DNA from: Hyaloraphidium curvatum
Taxonomy: Eukaryota; Monoblepharomycota; Hyaloraphidiomycetes; Hyaloraphidiales; Hyaloraphidiaceae
Reading direction: 5' to 3'
DNA length: 64,000 bases
Assembly: GCA_025558095.1 (NCBI GenBank)
Contig: JAIVFI010000035.1
Span: 1-64,000 of the forward strand
The notes beneath the pieces are model-generated. The model was given only the letters and a program-made list of their open reading frames with translations. It had not been told where the DNA came from and searched no databases. Position numbers and translations under genes: made by a program. Positions 43,901 through 54,171 of the stretch are shown in pieces; position 1 is the stretch's first letter; every line of letters begins with the position of its first letter.

Positions 43901-44257
43901 GGGCAACTCGATCCGAATACCCGTGTTCCTGCCCGTGGCGGTGCTCCGCGCGGGGTTCATCCACGCGCTGGTGCTCCGGAGGATGTCGGCGGGGGAGGCG
44001 GGGGACGCGCAGGTGATCAAGGGGCTGGTGGAGGACACGGCGGCGTGCCTCGGCACCCTCAAGGTCGGCGGGAACTACTGGTGGGTGGCCTCCCGGTTGG
44101 CGGTGCGGGGATTCGGGGGCTGACGGTCCCGTTCCGTGCCAGGGCGCACACCAAGGCCGTGCACAAGGTGTTCGAGGGGATCGTGCTCCGCAACGAGGTG
44201 CCGTCGGGGGAGCAGCTGGAGGCGCTGCGGATGGCGAGGCCGGTGAAGCCGTCCTAG
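40935..44257 (+). CDS. Fungal transcription factor with two tandem Zn2Cys6 clusters (TF3)
   Basis: Exons 40935-44080 and 44143-44257 encode 1086 residues. The single intron splits Trp (TG|G) at the same site as in TF1. Zinc clusters are at residues 39-68 (VACLPCAAGKRRCDAARPAC) and 90-117 (SCLACRTGKRSCDGGRPACS), both C-x2-C-x6-C-x6-C-x2-C-x6/8-C. A Gly/Tyr/Pro-rich region follows (GGYPGPVAPPGYFPGAYPI). The regulatory half shares blocks with TF1: LPPDYPSKLYPGIPAGLLPP, HRATFEARLARGECRERLAY, MRAYHRDMFDAALSFIECLW, DAREHLP-type helices, VAFMVWLHVLQILVRSPRDY and, after the intron, AVHKVFEGIVLRNEVPS. A nuclear regulator binding paired CGG-type sites is inferred from the family. Confidence 0.85.
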
Positions 44258-44468
44258 GCGGCGCGGACGGAGGCGGAGGCGGAGGTGTTGGAGGGCTCGT
44301 TTCGCCTGTGGTCAGGGGCCAATGAGATTCCGGACCGGACGTCGCGGCCGGTGTACACATGATCGAGCTGTCTTGATCCGAGACCTTGCCGCACTGCGGC
44401 ATCAGACACTTCAACACTTGGACGAACACTACCAATGGTTTACAGGCACCTTTCCCGCCCTCCGATGT

Positions 44469-45343
44469 TCACGCCTCGACAACCTCCAAATACGCCCCTC
44501 CGACAAGCACGTATGACACGTCCGCCGTGTCCGGGAACACCTCCTTCCCCCGCTTCTTGACCAGCGCCTTGCTCCTCGCCCCCAACCTAAAGTGCGGGTA
44601 GCCGCACTGGGCGAAAATGTCTTCGCTCGCCCGCGGGAGCAGCTCGCCTTTGGCGGGCGTGAGCAGCTGCAGCGTGACGGGCGTGGGCTCGTTCCGGCGG
44701 AGAATGTGCGCGTGGGCGATGCCGTAGAACGAGGAGCCGGTGGAGACGGTGCGGAAGCCGAACAGGGACTGCCAGGCGTCGGCGTTCGCGTCCAGGGCGG
44801 ACGGGTCGGTCCAGATCGAGACGGTGCGGTCGGTCTGGCAATCACGCCAATCAGCAATCCCGCTTCCAATGAGCCGAGACACATGCGACGTACCAGGGCG
44901 TTACCGGTCAGCGGCGCGATCTCGTAGACCATGCCGTCTGGCCCGCGGAACAGCTTGTCGCAGTTCATATACGGCTCGGCCCACCCCTTCTCCCGCAGCA
45001 TCCGCATGGTGCCCTCGGGGTCGTCGACCGGCAGCCGAAACACGGCATCACCCGCGGCGGGGGCGCCCGTCTGCCCCGCGGGCCTGATTTTGGGGTCCGC
45101 GCCGAAGCTCGAGAACACGTCGCGCTCGAGGTAGCCCCGCTGCCCCGGCCGGCCGCGGCGCAGGATCCACTGCCTCCCGAGGCCCGGGTACAGGTTGGTG
45201 TCGCGGACCTCGAAGCCCAGGGCGGCGAGGAAGGCGAGCGACGCGGCGGCTGCTCCCGCGGGCGGTGCCGTGCCGAGCTGGTCGTCCGGCACGCGCGGCT
45301 CGGTGATCGTGGCGCCGTAGTGGGCGAGGCACGGCGTGGGCAT
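44469..45343 (-). CDS. Glyoxalase/VOC-fold protein
   Basis: Two exons (45343-44894 and 44834-44469, donor GTACGT) give 271 residues. It contains beta-alpha-beta-beta-beta modules: SLAFLAALGFEVRDTNLYPG with RQWILRRG, DAVFRLPVDDPEGTMRMLRE with GPDGMVYEIAPL, then a second pair TVSIWTDPSALDANADAWQS with RTVSTGSSFYGIAHAHILRR and DVSYVLVGGAYLEVVEA. Glu in YEIA and YLEV and His in IAHAHI are in positions where VOC enzymes hold metal ligands, but a full ligand set was not established. Substrate and metal are unknown; lyase, dioxygenase or resistance-type enzymes are all possible. Confidence 0.6.
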
Positions 45344-46162
45344 TTCGGCGCGGCGGAGAACGGCGCGGTTCGGGGCGGAAAGACTGGCCGGGATCCGGGT
45401 TGGGAGACAGGGCGACGTCACCCGTGCCCTTGCAGAAGAGATACACTCAACAACGCCATGTCTCATCCATCAATCTAATTCGGGAGGCAATGCTCAGGTC
45501 TATTCGAAGCTACTCTTGCACATCCCGGTTTTTCCATCTCGGAGCAACGATGCTTCCCCGGTGGCCGTCCCGCGCGGTACATCGGGCGCGCAGCTGGCCG
45601 CGGCCGAGGGGGAAGCCTTTTCCCTTCCGCCCTCGCGGCGCCTGACGCTGGATCTGCGAAGTGCTGGTCCTCTTCAGCCTGCTGACGGCACTTCGGAAGC
45701 TCTGTGGGCATCGGCGGAGACAATCGACGACGCCGCCGTTCCCGAACCGTGCTTCGATTGGGGACCGCGCCCCAGTGCCTGATCGCGAGCGGGGCCTCAC
45801 GGTGCCGTGCTACATCCTCGGGAGGACAAGCGACTGTTATCGGAAGCAGGGTATCCCCGCTCCGCGCGTTGAGGAGGCGGACGGGCTTGATGGGATGCTC
45901 TCGCCAGTGTGGGGCATTGGACGGGCATTGACGGCGTCACTCACGTCCTGGCTTTCCCACTTAGGGTCGGTGGCGATGCAGGGCACTCAGTAGTACGTTG
46001 AGAATGAAGTCCTTGCACAGTCTTTGTCTTTGCAATGTCCCATATAACATCTCTTCTTCCGTGACAACCTAGAGTGACGGCGCTGATCACGTGGAGCGTG
46101 CGTTGGGAGTGGAAGACGAATCCCCCAAAGCAATCTCCTTCGCCGGCGGCGCGCAAGCCCCA
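45344..46162. other. Intergenic region
   Basis: No firm gene. A plus-strand ORF (45336-45782, with SPVAVPRGTSGAQLAAAEGE) has moderate protein character but no recognised family and overlaps the promoter of the VOC gene. The segment 46000-46160 is the 3' flank of the MFS gene. Confidence 0.35.
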
Positions 46163-47850
46163 TCATCCCCTCCCCTCGACCTCGACCGCCGAGTCCGACA
46201 ACAGCAAGTAGCTCGCCCCGAGCTCCCCGATCTCCCTCCTCCGCAGCGAACGATCTGCGTGCGGACCGACCGCGATCAGCACCGACCCCGCGACACAAAG
46301 AGGCGATCGTACCGTCGATGGCGGCAACGAATGTGCCCGCGACGGCCGCGAGCCCCACGGTGGCCCAGAAGGTAATGGTGTAGCTGCCCGTCTGCCTCAT
46401 GGACCGATCAGCGGCGCCTCTACCTTCCCTTCCCCGGAAAACCAACCGCATCATACTCCACCGCCCCCAAATACGTCCCCAGGAACGTCCCCACCTGGTG
46501 CGCCCCGAATTCGGCCCCCGCCAGCGTCGCGAGCCACCTCGTCCCCGCCACCGAGGCTGTGATGGCGGTCGTCGCCGGCACGGTGGAGAGCCACGCGAGG
46601 CCGAGGAGGGCGCAGGTGGCGAGGAGCGAGGAGTCGCTGGGGGGAAGGAGGATGAGGAGGGCGACGAGGACGGCGCGGGAGTACTGCGGAGGAAGGGTCA
46701 GCAAGCGGGACGGGTGGAAGAGGTTCGGACCGACGTAGATTCCGCAGAGGAGCCACTTGGGCCTGATTCCCGTGACGCCGGGCAGGAATCCAGACAGGAA
46801 TGTGCCGACCGTCGAAAAGATCCCGACGATCGAGAAGCACCAAGCCGCGAGGCTCGGGCTGACGCCTTGATCGGTGAGGTCCGCCACCAGGTTGGAGGTG
46901 AGGAACCCGATGTGCCAGCCGCACGTGAAGTACGCCAAGGTCAGTAGGAGTATCGCAGAGTGCGAGAAGGCTTCCTCCAGGGCGAGCAGCGCCGTCGGCG
47001 GTTCCGGCACGACGGCGAACTGCGGCTGCCCCACCGCGGCGGGCGGCTCAATCGTGACCCTCGGTCTGCCTGCTGGGTTCGGCGTGCCGGGCGCCAGGGT
47101 ATCCGCCTTGAGCGGATCGGCATGCGGGTCGTCCGTGGGCACGGCGTCGAAGCCCGAGCTGGCAGGCAGGTGCGCCGGCTCTTCCTCGGGGTCCAGGGGC
47201 GCCTTCCGGCGCATGAAAAAGAAAAGCGGCACGACGGCGCACGAGATGCAAGCCAGGACGAAAGCAGAGTAGGCCCAGCCGTAGCTCAGGGTCAGGGCCT
47301 GAGCGATCGGGACTAGCACGAATTGGCCGGTCTGCCCGACGCTCGGCACGATGCCGAAGACCAGGTTCCGCCGCTTGATCGCGGCTGGATCGTGTGCCGG
47401 GAGAAATAGTCTGCCCAGCTCGCCCAGCAGCATGGCCGAGCCCACGCCCGCGGCCCCGATGCCGGCAAGCAGGCCGACCCCGACGATCCAGACGGCCTGC
47501 GGCACGCTCGCCGCGGCGGAGAAGAGGAAGTTGGCGGCGATCAGCAGCGCCATGGAGCAGAGCATCGTCAATGCCGGCCGCCGGTACGTTTCGATGAGGA
47601 ATCCCCAGATTGGCGCCGCGATGCCCTGCAGCACCGACGACACCGCCATCGCGAGAGACAGCGTCGCGCGGGGCCAGCCCATCGCGTCCGCCAGCGGCAC
47701 CGCGTAGACGCCGAAAACGAACCGGCCGCCGATGGTCTCGAAGCCTATCAGGCTGGCAGCCTGGATTCGGGCGGGGGACACCGCGTGAGCCAACCTCTCC
47801 GCCACCGCGTCCGCCGCAGGAACCCACAATCGTCGTGCCGACGGGGCCAT
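46163..47850 (-). CDS. Major facilitator superfamily transporter (monocarboxylate-transporter-like)
   Basis: Four exons (47850-46735, 46683-46462, 46391-46313, 46254-46163) give 502 residues. The first six helices include FVFGVYAVPLADAMGWPRAT, LTMLCSMALLIAANFLF, and VWIVGVGLLAGIGAAGVGSA. There is a long acidic/Pro central loop (LDPEEEPAHLPASS, then PADGTP-like sequence). The second half begins AILLLTLAYFTCGWHIGFLT, a region usual in MCT/SLC16-like porters, and includes LSTVPATTAITASVAGTRWL, GAEFGAHQVGTFLGTYLGA and TFWATVGLAAVAGTFVAAI. It is predicted to be an integral membrane protein carrying small organic acids or similar solutes; the substrate cannot be read from sequence. The short cytosolic tail is joined by a phase-1 intron, so its sequence is less certain than the rest. 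Confidence 0.8.
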
Positions 47851-48119
47851 CGATGACCTCTCTTAAGCGCGCCCACATGGTGCCGACAGGCATACGGCGC
47901 GGCCCGCGAGTTTGGGATCCTCAGCGCCGTAGGGACCTTTTGATCGAGGGATGCTCAAGAAGTCATCGCACTCTCACATCGGACGCCCTTTCGTAGCTGA
48001 TTGACTGCGTTATTGAAACAGCTATTCCAGCTGATCGACGACATGATTGACACAGCTATTCCCCAGCAACATACGTGGTCGACGCGACACAGATTACACT
48101 TTAACCAGGCGGTTCCCAA

Positions 48120-50313
48120 TCAGCCGCTCGCGAACGCGGCCATAGCGGAGACCAGCTCCCCATCCTCCGTGTCCCCATCCAGCGACCCTGGAAGCCGATC
48201 GTGAGCACAATTTATTCGCAATGCAGGCAGCAGCCCGTGGAACCCACATGCAAACACCCCCTTGAGCTTCTTCTCTTTGGCGTATACGACCTTGGTCCCG
48301 ATCACGGCCGGCGTGTCGTACGACCAGAAGGTCCGCGCGCTCTCGTCGTAGACGAACGACTGCTTGGTGACGGGGTGCACGGATACGGGCGCCGTGAGCG
48401 CCTTGAGCACCTTGTAGTCCTCGATCCCGGCCTCGATCTTGCCCGGCGCGGGGCCAGTCGCGGCCTGGTAGAGGCCGGGGTAGGTGCCGGTACCCTTGGC
48501 GACGCCGGTCCCTGCGAGAGAGGTCGGTCAGCGCACTGCGCTGCGGAATCCGACAGTCAACCCACAGCCGCGTCCGTAGAAAGGCAACCCCATCACGATC
48601 TTGGAAGGTGGCGCGCCGGCGGCCATGATGTTGCGCAGGGCCGAATCGGTGTTGTACTGCGCGAACTTGGAAGGCAGTCCGGTGCTGGTGTTGGTCACGT
48701 GGGGCGAGGCGGGGTCGGAGAAGAGGATTGAGTGGCAGTCGGTCGGGCCGCTGGCGTCCCCTGCAGAGGTAATGATGTCAGGCAACGAAGCCATAATGCA
48801 GCGTTCGGACTCTTCTCACATCCGCCAAAGTAATCGTAGCTCATTAGCAGAAGCCAATCCAATTGCTTCGTGTACTTGCTCGGGTCCGTCCCTTTTATCT
48901 TGTCGTCGCCCGCCCCCACGGCCGAGGTCAGGCCAAAGTACCGCCCGCCGAGCTCCGCGCCCGCGGCATCGAGCTGCGCGCGGAACTCCTGGAGGAGCAG
49001 CTCGAAGCGCGCGCCGTCCTCGGGGGAGACGGAGTTGTAGTCGAGGCCCAAAATGCCGGGGTATTCCTGCGGATCGCGGCATCAGGCTTGGAAGTATTCA
49101 ACCGCCAAAGCTGCTGCCGGCTCACCCAGTCGATGTCGATGCCGTCAAACACGCCAGCGCCGGTCCCCGGTCCTCCCCTGCCGTCGATCACGGGCAGGTT
49201 CCCGCGGATGTAGAGGTCGATGCACGACTTGACCAGGCGCTTGCGGAGGGCGTCGGTGGCGCCGGCGGCGGAAAAGTGCTTGCTCCAGGTCCCTGTTTCA
49301 ATCGAGCGTCAGCTGCCTCAATGGGTTGCTCCTCGACGACCCACATCCTCCGAGCGAAATGAGCACCTTGAGACCGGGGTGCATCATCTTCAGCCTGCGA
49401 AGCTGCCCGAACGACCCGGCCAGCGGGTCGTCCCATGTATCCGCAACGCCGTCGACGGATTCCGAGGTCGAGTAGCCTGCAAAAGCACGGGGGTTGGCGC
49501 AAACCGGGCAGAGCGTCGGCGAAACCAAACCTTTCCCGAAATCGGCCCACGCGTCGCCGCCGTCTCCCCTCCCGCTCTCCATCCTGTTTACGATCCCGCA
49601 CTCGTACGCACCGTCCTTCTCGTAGATGTTGCCGAAGGCGTAGTTGACGAAGGTCAGCTTGCCGGCGGAGCCCGAGGTTTCGATGTCCTTGACGCGGTAC
49701 TTGCGGGCGTACACGCCCCACTGCGCGAAATCTGGAGGCCGATCAGGTCGTGGGAATGATCTGGAGACACACAAGGCTCACATGCGCCGACTTGAGGGCC
49801 ATCCCAGGACGACTTGGGGACGGGCGGCGGGGTGGGCCGGGGCGATGAAGTGCCGGAAGGCAGGTTAACAGGCGCCGTGGTCAGGAGGCCCGCAGTGGAC
49901 CGGGTCGCCGACGATGGTCCTGGCTGAGTCTTGGTGGAGGCCCCCGGCGAGTTCGCGGGAGCCCCAGATCGGGTCGTCGCCGTGGTCGCCTTGCTCGTGG
50001 CGGTAACGCAGACGACGGCCAGTGGCTGCTCGGATACATGGCACTCGCCGTACCCAACCTGACACGTGTCGGTGCACCAGGCGTCCCCGGCCCCGCAGAA
50101 CCCCGTCCCCGAGCAGCAGAACCCGTCCCTGCAGCGCAGGCCAACTGCCGGCCCGCAGGATCCGTCCGTTGACACGGGGAGCTGCGGGCACGGCAGGGCG
50201 GTGAAGAGGGCCCGGCGGTCGACCGGCGAGGCGACCGCAGGTCCAATCGCTGCGAGGGCCGCGAAGGCGACCAGGAGCAACGCCATCGCGAGCTTTGGCC
50301 CTCGGATCTGCAT
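48120..50313 (-). CDS. Secreted GH18 chitinase with N-terminal chitin-binding domain
   Basis: Seven exons (50313-49782, 49731-49345, 49292-49126, 49066-48820, 48760-48566, 48511-48248, 48187-48120) give 619 residues. The signal peptide (KLAMALLLVAFAALAAIGPA) is followed by a Cys-rich CBM18/hevein-like module (CRDGFCCSGTGFCGAGDAWC). A Thr/Ser/Pro linker leads to the GH18 barrel starting AYFAQWGVYARKYRV. Catalytic motifs are KVLISLGGWTWSKHFS and VFDGIDIDWEYPG, with the acid Glu restored exactly by splicing. Later blocks are LLLMSYDYFGGWD, MGLPFYGRGWTGV and KGVFAWSLDGDTEDGELVSA. It should hydrolyse chitin outside the cell or in the wall. Five of the six introns are phase 1, four of them splitting a Trp codon as T|GG. 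Confidence 0.92.
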
Positions 50314-50784
50314 GGCCACGACGCTGCCTTGCCCTTCGCAGGAGATCAGGCTCGACCGAAGCGTGTGGGTCGCGGGAGACCCCTCAGCATTTGAGCTTGT
50401 CCGAGTGTTTACGTCGCCGCGCTGTGTCGTCCCAGCTGTGCCTCGGCAACTCCGCCACATTGACCATATCGGGTCCCCCGCAGGTGCCGTCCGCATTGCA
50501 TTGGGAATCGATGATGACCGTCCAGGCATACGATGCATGTTTCTCTGCCGCGATCGTTGGCGGGCAGGGTAGCATCCAGTCGCCAAGCTGGTCGCGCGAA
50601 GGGCTTGGACAGAGAACGAACAGACTCAAAATCCCCCCCGTTCCGCATCCCGGCAGAAAAGCATCCGGCGGCTCTGCAAACCTCCTGACTCTGGCATTCT
50701 GTGCTAGTGAGCTTGTTGCCGGCCGTTCTTTTCGTCAGGACGCTTCTTTGCCGGGGGTTCAACGATTCTCCACCCTCAACGACG
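50314..50784. other. Divergent intergenic region
   Basis: About 470 bp between the chitinase start (minus strand) and the start of the unknown plus-strand gene. Presumed shared promoter space; no recognisable sites. Confidence 0.4.
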
Positions 50785-51771
50785 ATGGCGCACCACACGG
50801 TCCTCTCCAACAGCTCGGCGTTTCCGCCGGACGGCGACGACGGCGAAACATGCTCGTGCTGCGGGAATACTCTCATTTACCGGCCGTGCCCTGCGGCTTC
50901 GGGCGGCGTGTGTGACTGCAAGCTCCTGTCCGCTGCCGCGACCGAAGCCGAGCTTGGCGTGGCCATCCCCGACCTCGCGACGGCCGTTGCTATGGCTCGA
51001 AAAGCTTTCCAAGCGTACTACCTTGCCAACGAGAAGGACGATGCTGAGATGAAGGAAAGCCGGGGTCGATTGGATGCCGCCGTCGACAAGGTTCGCCAGA
51101 GGTTCAACCGCGCGGACAAGGCATGCCTAGGTCTTGCGCGACTCGCGGCCGCGTATGAAGATGTTACGGGCGGTGTAGATCCGGGGCGCGATGCTCCGGC
51201 TTTGCTGGCCACCTTGGAGCGATCTTGGAGGCTGCACGAGGAAAACCTGAAGCAAATCTTTATGATGGCCCTCGACCCGGTTGTGCAGATTTGCGTTGGA
51301 ATCCGATTGCCCATGACCATGAACGGGATGCCTCTGATCATGTCTGCGCCCGTGACTTTCGTTGAAGGGGGCCAGGACTCGGAGAAAGTGCGACGCCTTT
51401 TGGATGATGGACCCGCACTTGTTTCATTCCGTCTGCCGATTCGGTTCATACAACTTTTCTGCTCCTCCCGCGGCGTCCGTCGCAGCGTGGCCAAAGATCT
51501 CGATTTCCTGGACACAGTTGTGCTAGCAGCTCGTGACCTCGCCTTTTGTGTGGCTCACTACAGTCTGGACCGAGACACTACTACTTTCAAGCAAACCGTC
51601 GACGTTATGCACTCCATGTTCGATTTCGTCGCAGCCGCAGCTTGCATGAATCCCCATCGATGGGCAGCGCACGCCGTTAAAGGGTCGAATTGGGACGATG
51701 GCCTCCTTGGCTTGGAAGAACCACAAGATCGAGTGCGTTTCTGTAACAGAATCTGTGTAAAGGGGAAGAAG
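50785..51771 (+). CDS. Unknown protein with N-terminal Cys cluster
   Basis: The frame from ATG 50785 opens with DGETCSCCGNTLIYRPCP and GGVCDCKLLSAAA, a possible small metal-binding knuckle (six Cys in about 30 residues). A largely helical region follows: DLATAVAMARKAFQAYYLAN, ESRGRLDAAVDKVRQRFNRA, RSWRLHEENLKQIFMMALDP. Further on are RFIQLFCSSRGVRRSVAKDL and TVDVMHSMFDFVAAAACMNP. GC is lower than in most neighbours. The 3' end is uncertain: a GTGGGA donor follows codon 51769-51771, while the unspliced frame continues to 52212, across the start of the next gene. No family recognised; no signal peptide or membrane helix. Confidence 0.5.
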
Positions 51772-51910
51772 GTGGGACAATGTTTCACAAATGCTCGTTG
51801 CGACACGTCTCCTCACCTCTTCCCGAGCGTCGTGCTTAGCTTGCCGCCCATTGGCCTCCCCGCGGTTTGCTGCCTATCGCCGTACCTCCTGTCTTCCTTT
51901 TCGGGCGCGA

Positions 51911-53416
51911 ATGCCCGGCGACGCGGGAAACATCGGGACCGCGGGCCCCCGGAACGCGTCGGAGCCCCCGGAGGGCTTGATCGAGTTCGTCACGGACGTC
52001 GAGGGCAACGCGCTGTTCTGGCAGTCTTTTCTCGACGCGTCGAGGGTGGTCGTGCGCGACGAGCAGGGGCTGCGCGTTCGTCCCGGCTGCCAGCTGGTCT
52101 TTGGCGGCGACACGATCGACCGCGGGGTTCTCGAGGATGCGGGCGGCGCTGGGGACTTACGTGTGCTGGAGGACCTCGTTGGCCTCAAGAAGCGATGCCC
52201 CGAGAGCGTTGAGCTCATTTTCGGGAACCGCGATGCCAACAAGATGCGGCTCCTCGTGGAGCTCGACGAATCCGTACTGCGTGAACGCCGAAGCGCATTC
52301 TGGGCTCCAAGGAAGGAGGATGCGCCGGACATCGAGTCGCGTGCGGCCAGGCTCAAGGACTACATCTTTCCGTCGACAATGGGCGCGCCGCTTGCGTTTG
52401 AGGCCCGTCGTGCCGAGCTTCGAGCCCGAAACTTGCCCCATGGGAACGAGGACGTGGCAGAATCGTATTTGCAGACCATCCGGCCGGGCGGTGTACTTGC
52501 CGAATACCTTTCCATGGCCAAGCTCATCGTGGTTCGAGGCGACGTGGCCTTCGTTCATGGAGCGTTCACAGACTCCAACCTTGGGTTCGTTCCTCCTGCT
52601 CCGGGAGCGCCTGCAACAGATTCAGGGTCCACCGTGGGCGATTTTCGCAGATGGATCGACCAGCTGAACGCTTTTGCCGCCTCGGAAGTCGCGGCGTTCC
52701 TGACCCAAACTCAGGACTACCTTTCGGGCGCTGAACCTCTGGCTTGGTCTTCTACCGGCGGATACCACCACCCGCAACCGGGCTCCCGCCTGGCTCAGTA
52801 CTGCAACGGAAAGCTCCCGACCGAAGCGGACGCGCGGAGCGTCATCTATTCCTCCTTCGCGTCCCGCGGGAGCCCTCGGCCCATCGATTCCGGACCGCAG
52901 CGGGCGCTGTCCGCCGCCGGCATACGCTTCGTGTTGTCCGGGCACCAGCCGTACGCGGACGCTCCCTGCTTTTCGCTCGGGGAGGGGATGATAGCCTGCT
53001 CGCTGGACACGTCGTACGCCGCGAATGTGGTCCGACCCGATCCGGCTTCCAAGGAGGGTTTCGATGGGATCGATGCAGAGTTGCTTCCCTTGGATGCCGA
53101 GCGCCGGCCGGCAAAGAACAACACCCGCGGTGCGGCGCTGGCGATCGGAAGCGTCGTCCCGGGGAAGGAAGGCGAACCGAGCCGGCTGTTTGTCCGCGGG
53201 AGCCTTGCGGATTGCTCAACTTACGATTGCGAGGTCGTACCCGACGGACTGCTGGGCAAAAAGACGGAGGACGGCTGGCTGGTGACCTTGATGGACGTGA
53301 CGGATCCTGCCGGGAAGCAGCACGACTTCTATCTCACCAAAGGCGAGGGCTACACCTTCAAAGGCCGCTTTGCCAGTCGCAGCGAGGTGATGGGCTCCAT
53401 GAGCTCTTCTCTGTAA
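51911..53416 (+). CDS. Calcineurin-like metallophosphoesterase
   Basis: A single exon of 501 residues. Metal-binding motifs of the family appear in order: FVTDVEGN (D-x-x-G-N variant, residues about 22-30), LVFGGDTIDRG (GD-x2-D-R-G, about 65), ELIFGNRDANK (GNRD/N, about 103), DVAFVHGAFTD (about 214) and FVLSGHQPYADAP (GH-x-P, about 343). The C-terminal ~130 residues (LDTSYAANVVRPD, VTLMDVTDPAGKQHDFYLT) form an extra beta-rich part. The family are dinuclear metal phosphatases; the substrate here is unknown. The frame is open upstream to 51791, but ATG 51911 fits where composition becomes protein-like. It starts 140 bp after the supported part of the preceding gene. Confidence 0.8.
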   Translation: MPGDAGNIGTAGPRNASEPPEGLIEFVTDVEGNALFWQSFLDASRVVVRDEQGLRVRPGCQLVFGGDTIDRGVLEDAGGAGDLRVLEDLVGLKKRCPESVELIFGNRDANKMRLLVELDESVLRERRSAFWAPRKEDAPDIESRAARLKDYIFPSTMGAPLAFEARRAELRARNLPHGNEDVAESYLQTIRPGGVLAEYLSMAKLIVVRGDVAFVHGAFTDSNLGFVPPAPGAPATDSGSTVGDFRRWIDQLNAFAASEVAAFLTQTQDYLSGAEPLAWSSTGGYHHPQPGSRLAQYCNGKLPTEADARSVIYSSFASRGSPRPIDSGPQRALSAAGIRFVLSGHQPYADAPCFSLGEGMIACSLDTSYAANVVRPDPASKEGFDGIDAELLPLDAERRPAKNNTRGAALAIGSVVPGKEGEPSRLFVRGSLADCSTYDCEVVPDGLLGKKTEDGWLVTLMDVTDPAGKQHDFYLTKGEGYTFKGRFASRSEVMGSMSSSL

Positions 53417-53526
53417 CGCCGGTACACAGAGCTGGTGCTGTTCAGCGAATACATCCAAGCTCTGCGAGCGTCCTGTCATCAGTGTCCCGTCGAATCCCTC
53501 CTCAGTCCCTCCGCAGTTCAGTCCCA

Positions 53527-54087
53527 TCAAGTGAACCAGAATGCGATGAGCAGGTGCGGAACGAGTCCCAGACCTTCCCATCCAGTGAGGTGCAGTAACC
53601 AGTTGTCGGCGATGACCATGAGAAGCATGAAGAAAGTAAAGAGGGAGATGAAGGTGAAGAATCGCTTGATGCGAAGGATGCCTTTCGTCGTGATGCCCCC
53701 GCTCCTCGAGTAAGCATCGCAGGTCTCCCTGTGGCCGCGAGAGTGGGCTGTCTGGCACTCCGCGGAGCAGTAGACCGCCACCTTGCACCTGCCGCAGCGC
53801 ATCAGCTCCGACCTGTCCATGAGCATGTGGCACCAGCTGCAAGACAGCTTCAGGTCGTCCGCTCCGATCTCCAGGCCATGCGCGGCGTAGAGAGCCCGCA
53901 GGAGCAGCGTGTGGGCGCGGAGACGGCAGCCACCGAAGTTGCACACGTACGCTCCGGCGGCGCCGATGCCCCAGGTATGTGCAGCGTCCTCGCCACATTC
54001 AACCGAATGCCACGGACTCTCGGCAAGAAGGCCGACGTGCTGTATCATAGCCTTGTGGACCTGCTGGCAAAAGCACAACTTCCACAT
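53527..54087 (-). CDS. MYND zinc finger protein with C-terminal membrane helices
   Basis: A single exon of 186 residues. The N-terminal half has conserved-looking [20 protein letters not shown] and [20 protein letters not shown]. The MYND finger follows at about 80-120: [40 protein letters not shown], and a final Cys in TCDAYS. After a basic stretch ([10 protein letters not shown]) come two hydrophobic helices: [20 protein letters not shown] and [17 protein letters not shown] finger next to membrane anchors is an unusual arrangement. The finger is closest to the small MYND protein at 24716 in style (YCSAECQ shared). Start choice is uncertain; a later Met (MIQHVGLL) is possible. Confidence 0.6.
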   Translation of the reverse strand: MWKLCFCQQVHKAMIQHVGLLAESPWHSVECGEDAAHTWGIGAAGAYVCNFGGCRLRAHTLLLRALYAAHGLEIGADDLKLSCSWCHMLMDRSELMRCGRCKVAVYCSAECQTAHSRGHRETCDAYSRSGGITTKGILRIKRFFTFISLFTFFMLLMVIADNWLLHLTGWEGLGLVPHLLIAFWFT

Positions 54088-54171
54088 GACGTACGGCGAG
54101 GGCTAGTTCCAAGGGCCAGGCTACAGTCGGGAGCTCTCCTTCTGACTCTATTATGATGCTGCAAACGCTCC

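Noticed and set aside
44081..44142. Stop at 44123 as the end of TF3
   Set aside because: The unspliced reading ends in VASRLAVRGFGG, but splicing at TG|GTGGGT gives a C-terminus homologous to the spliced end of TF1.
45336..45782. Plus-strand ORF of 148 codons as a gene
   Set aside because: No motif, overlaps the start of the VOC gene and has no splice or promoter support; kept only as a note in the intergenic entry.
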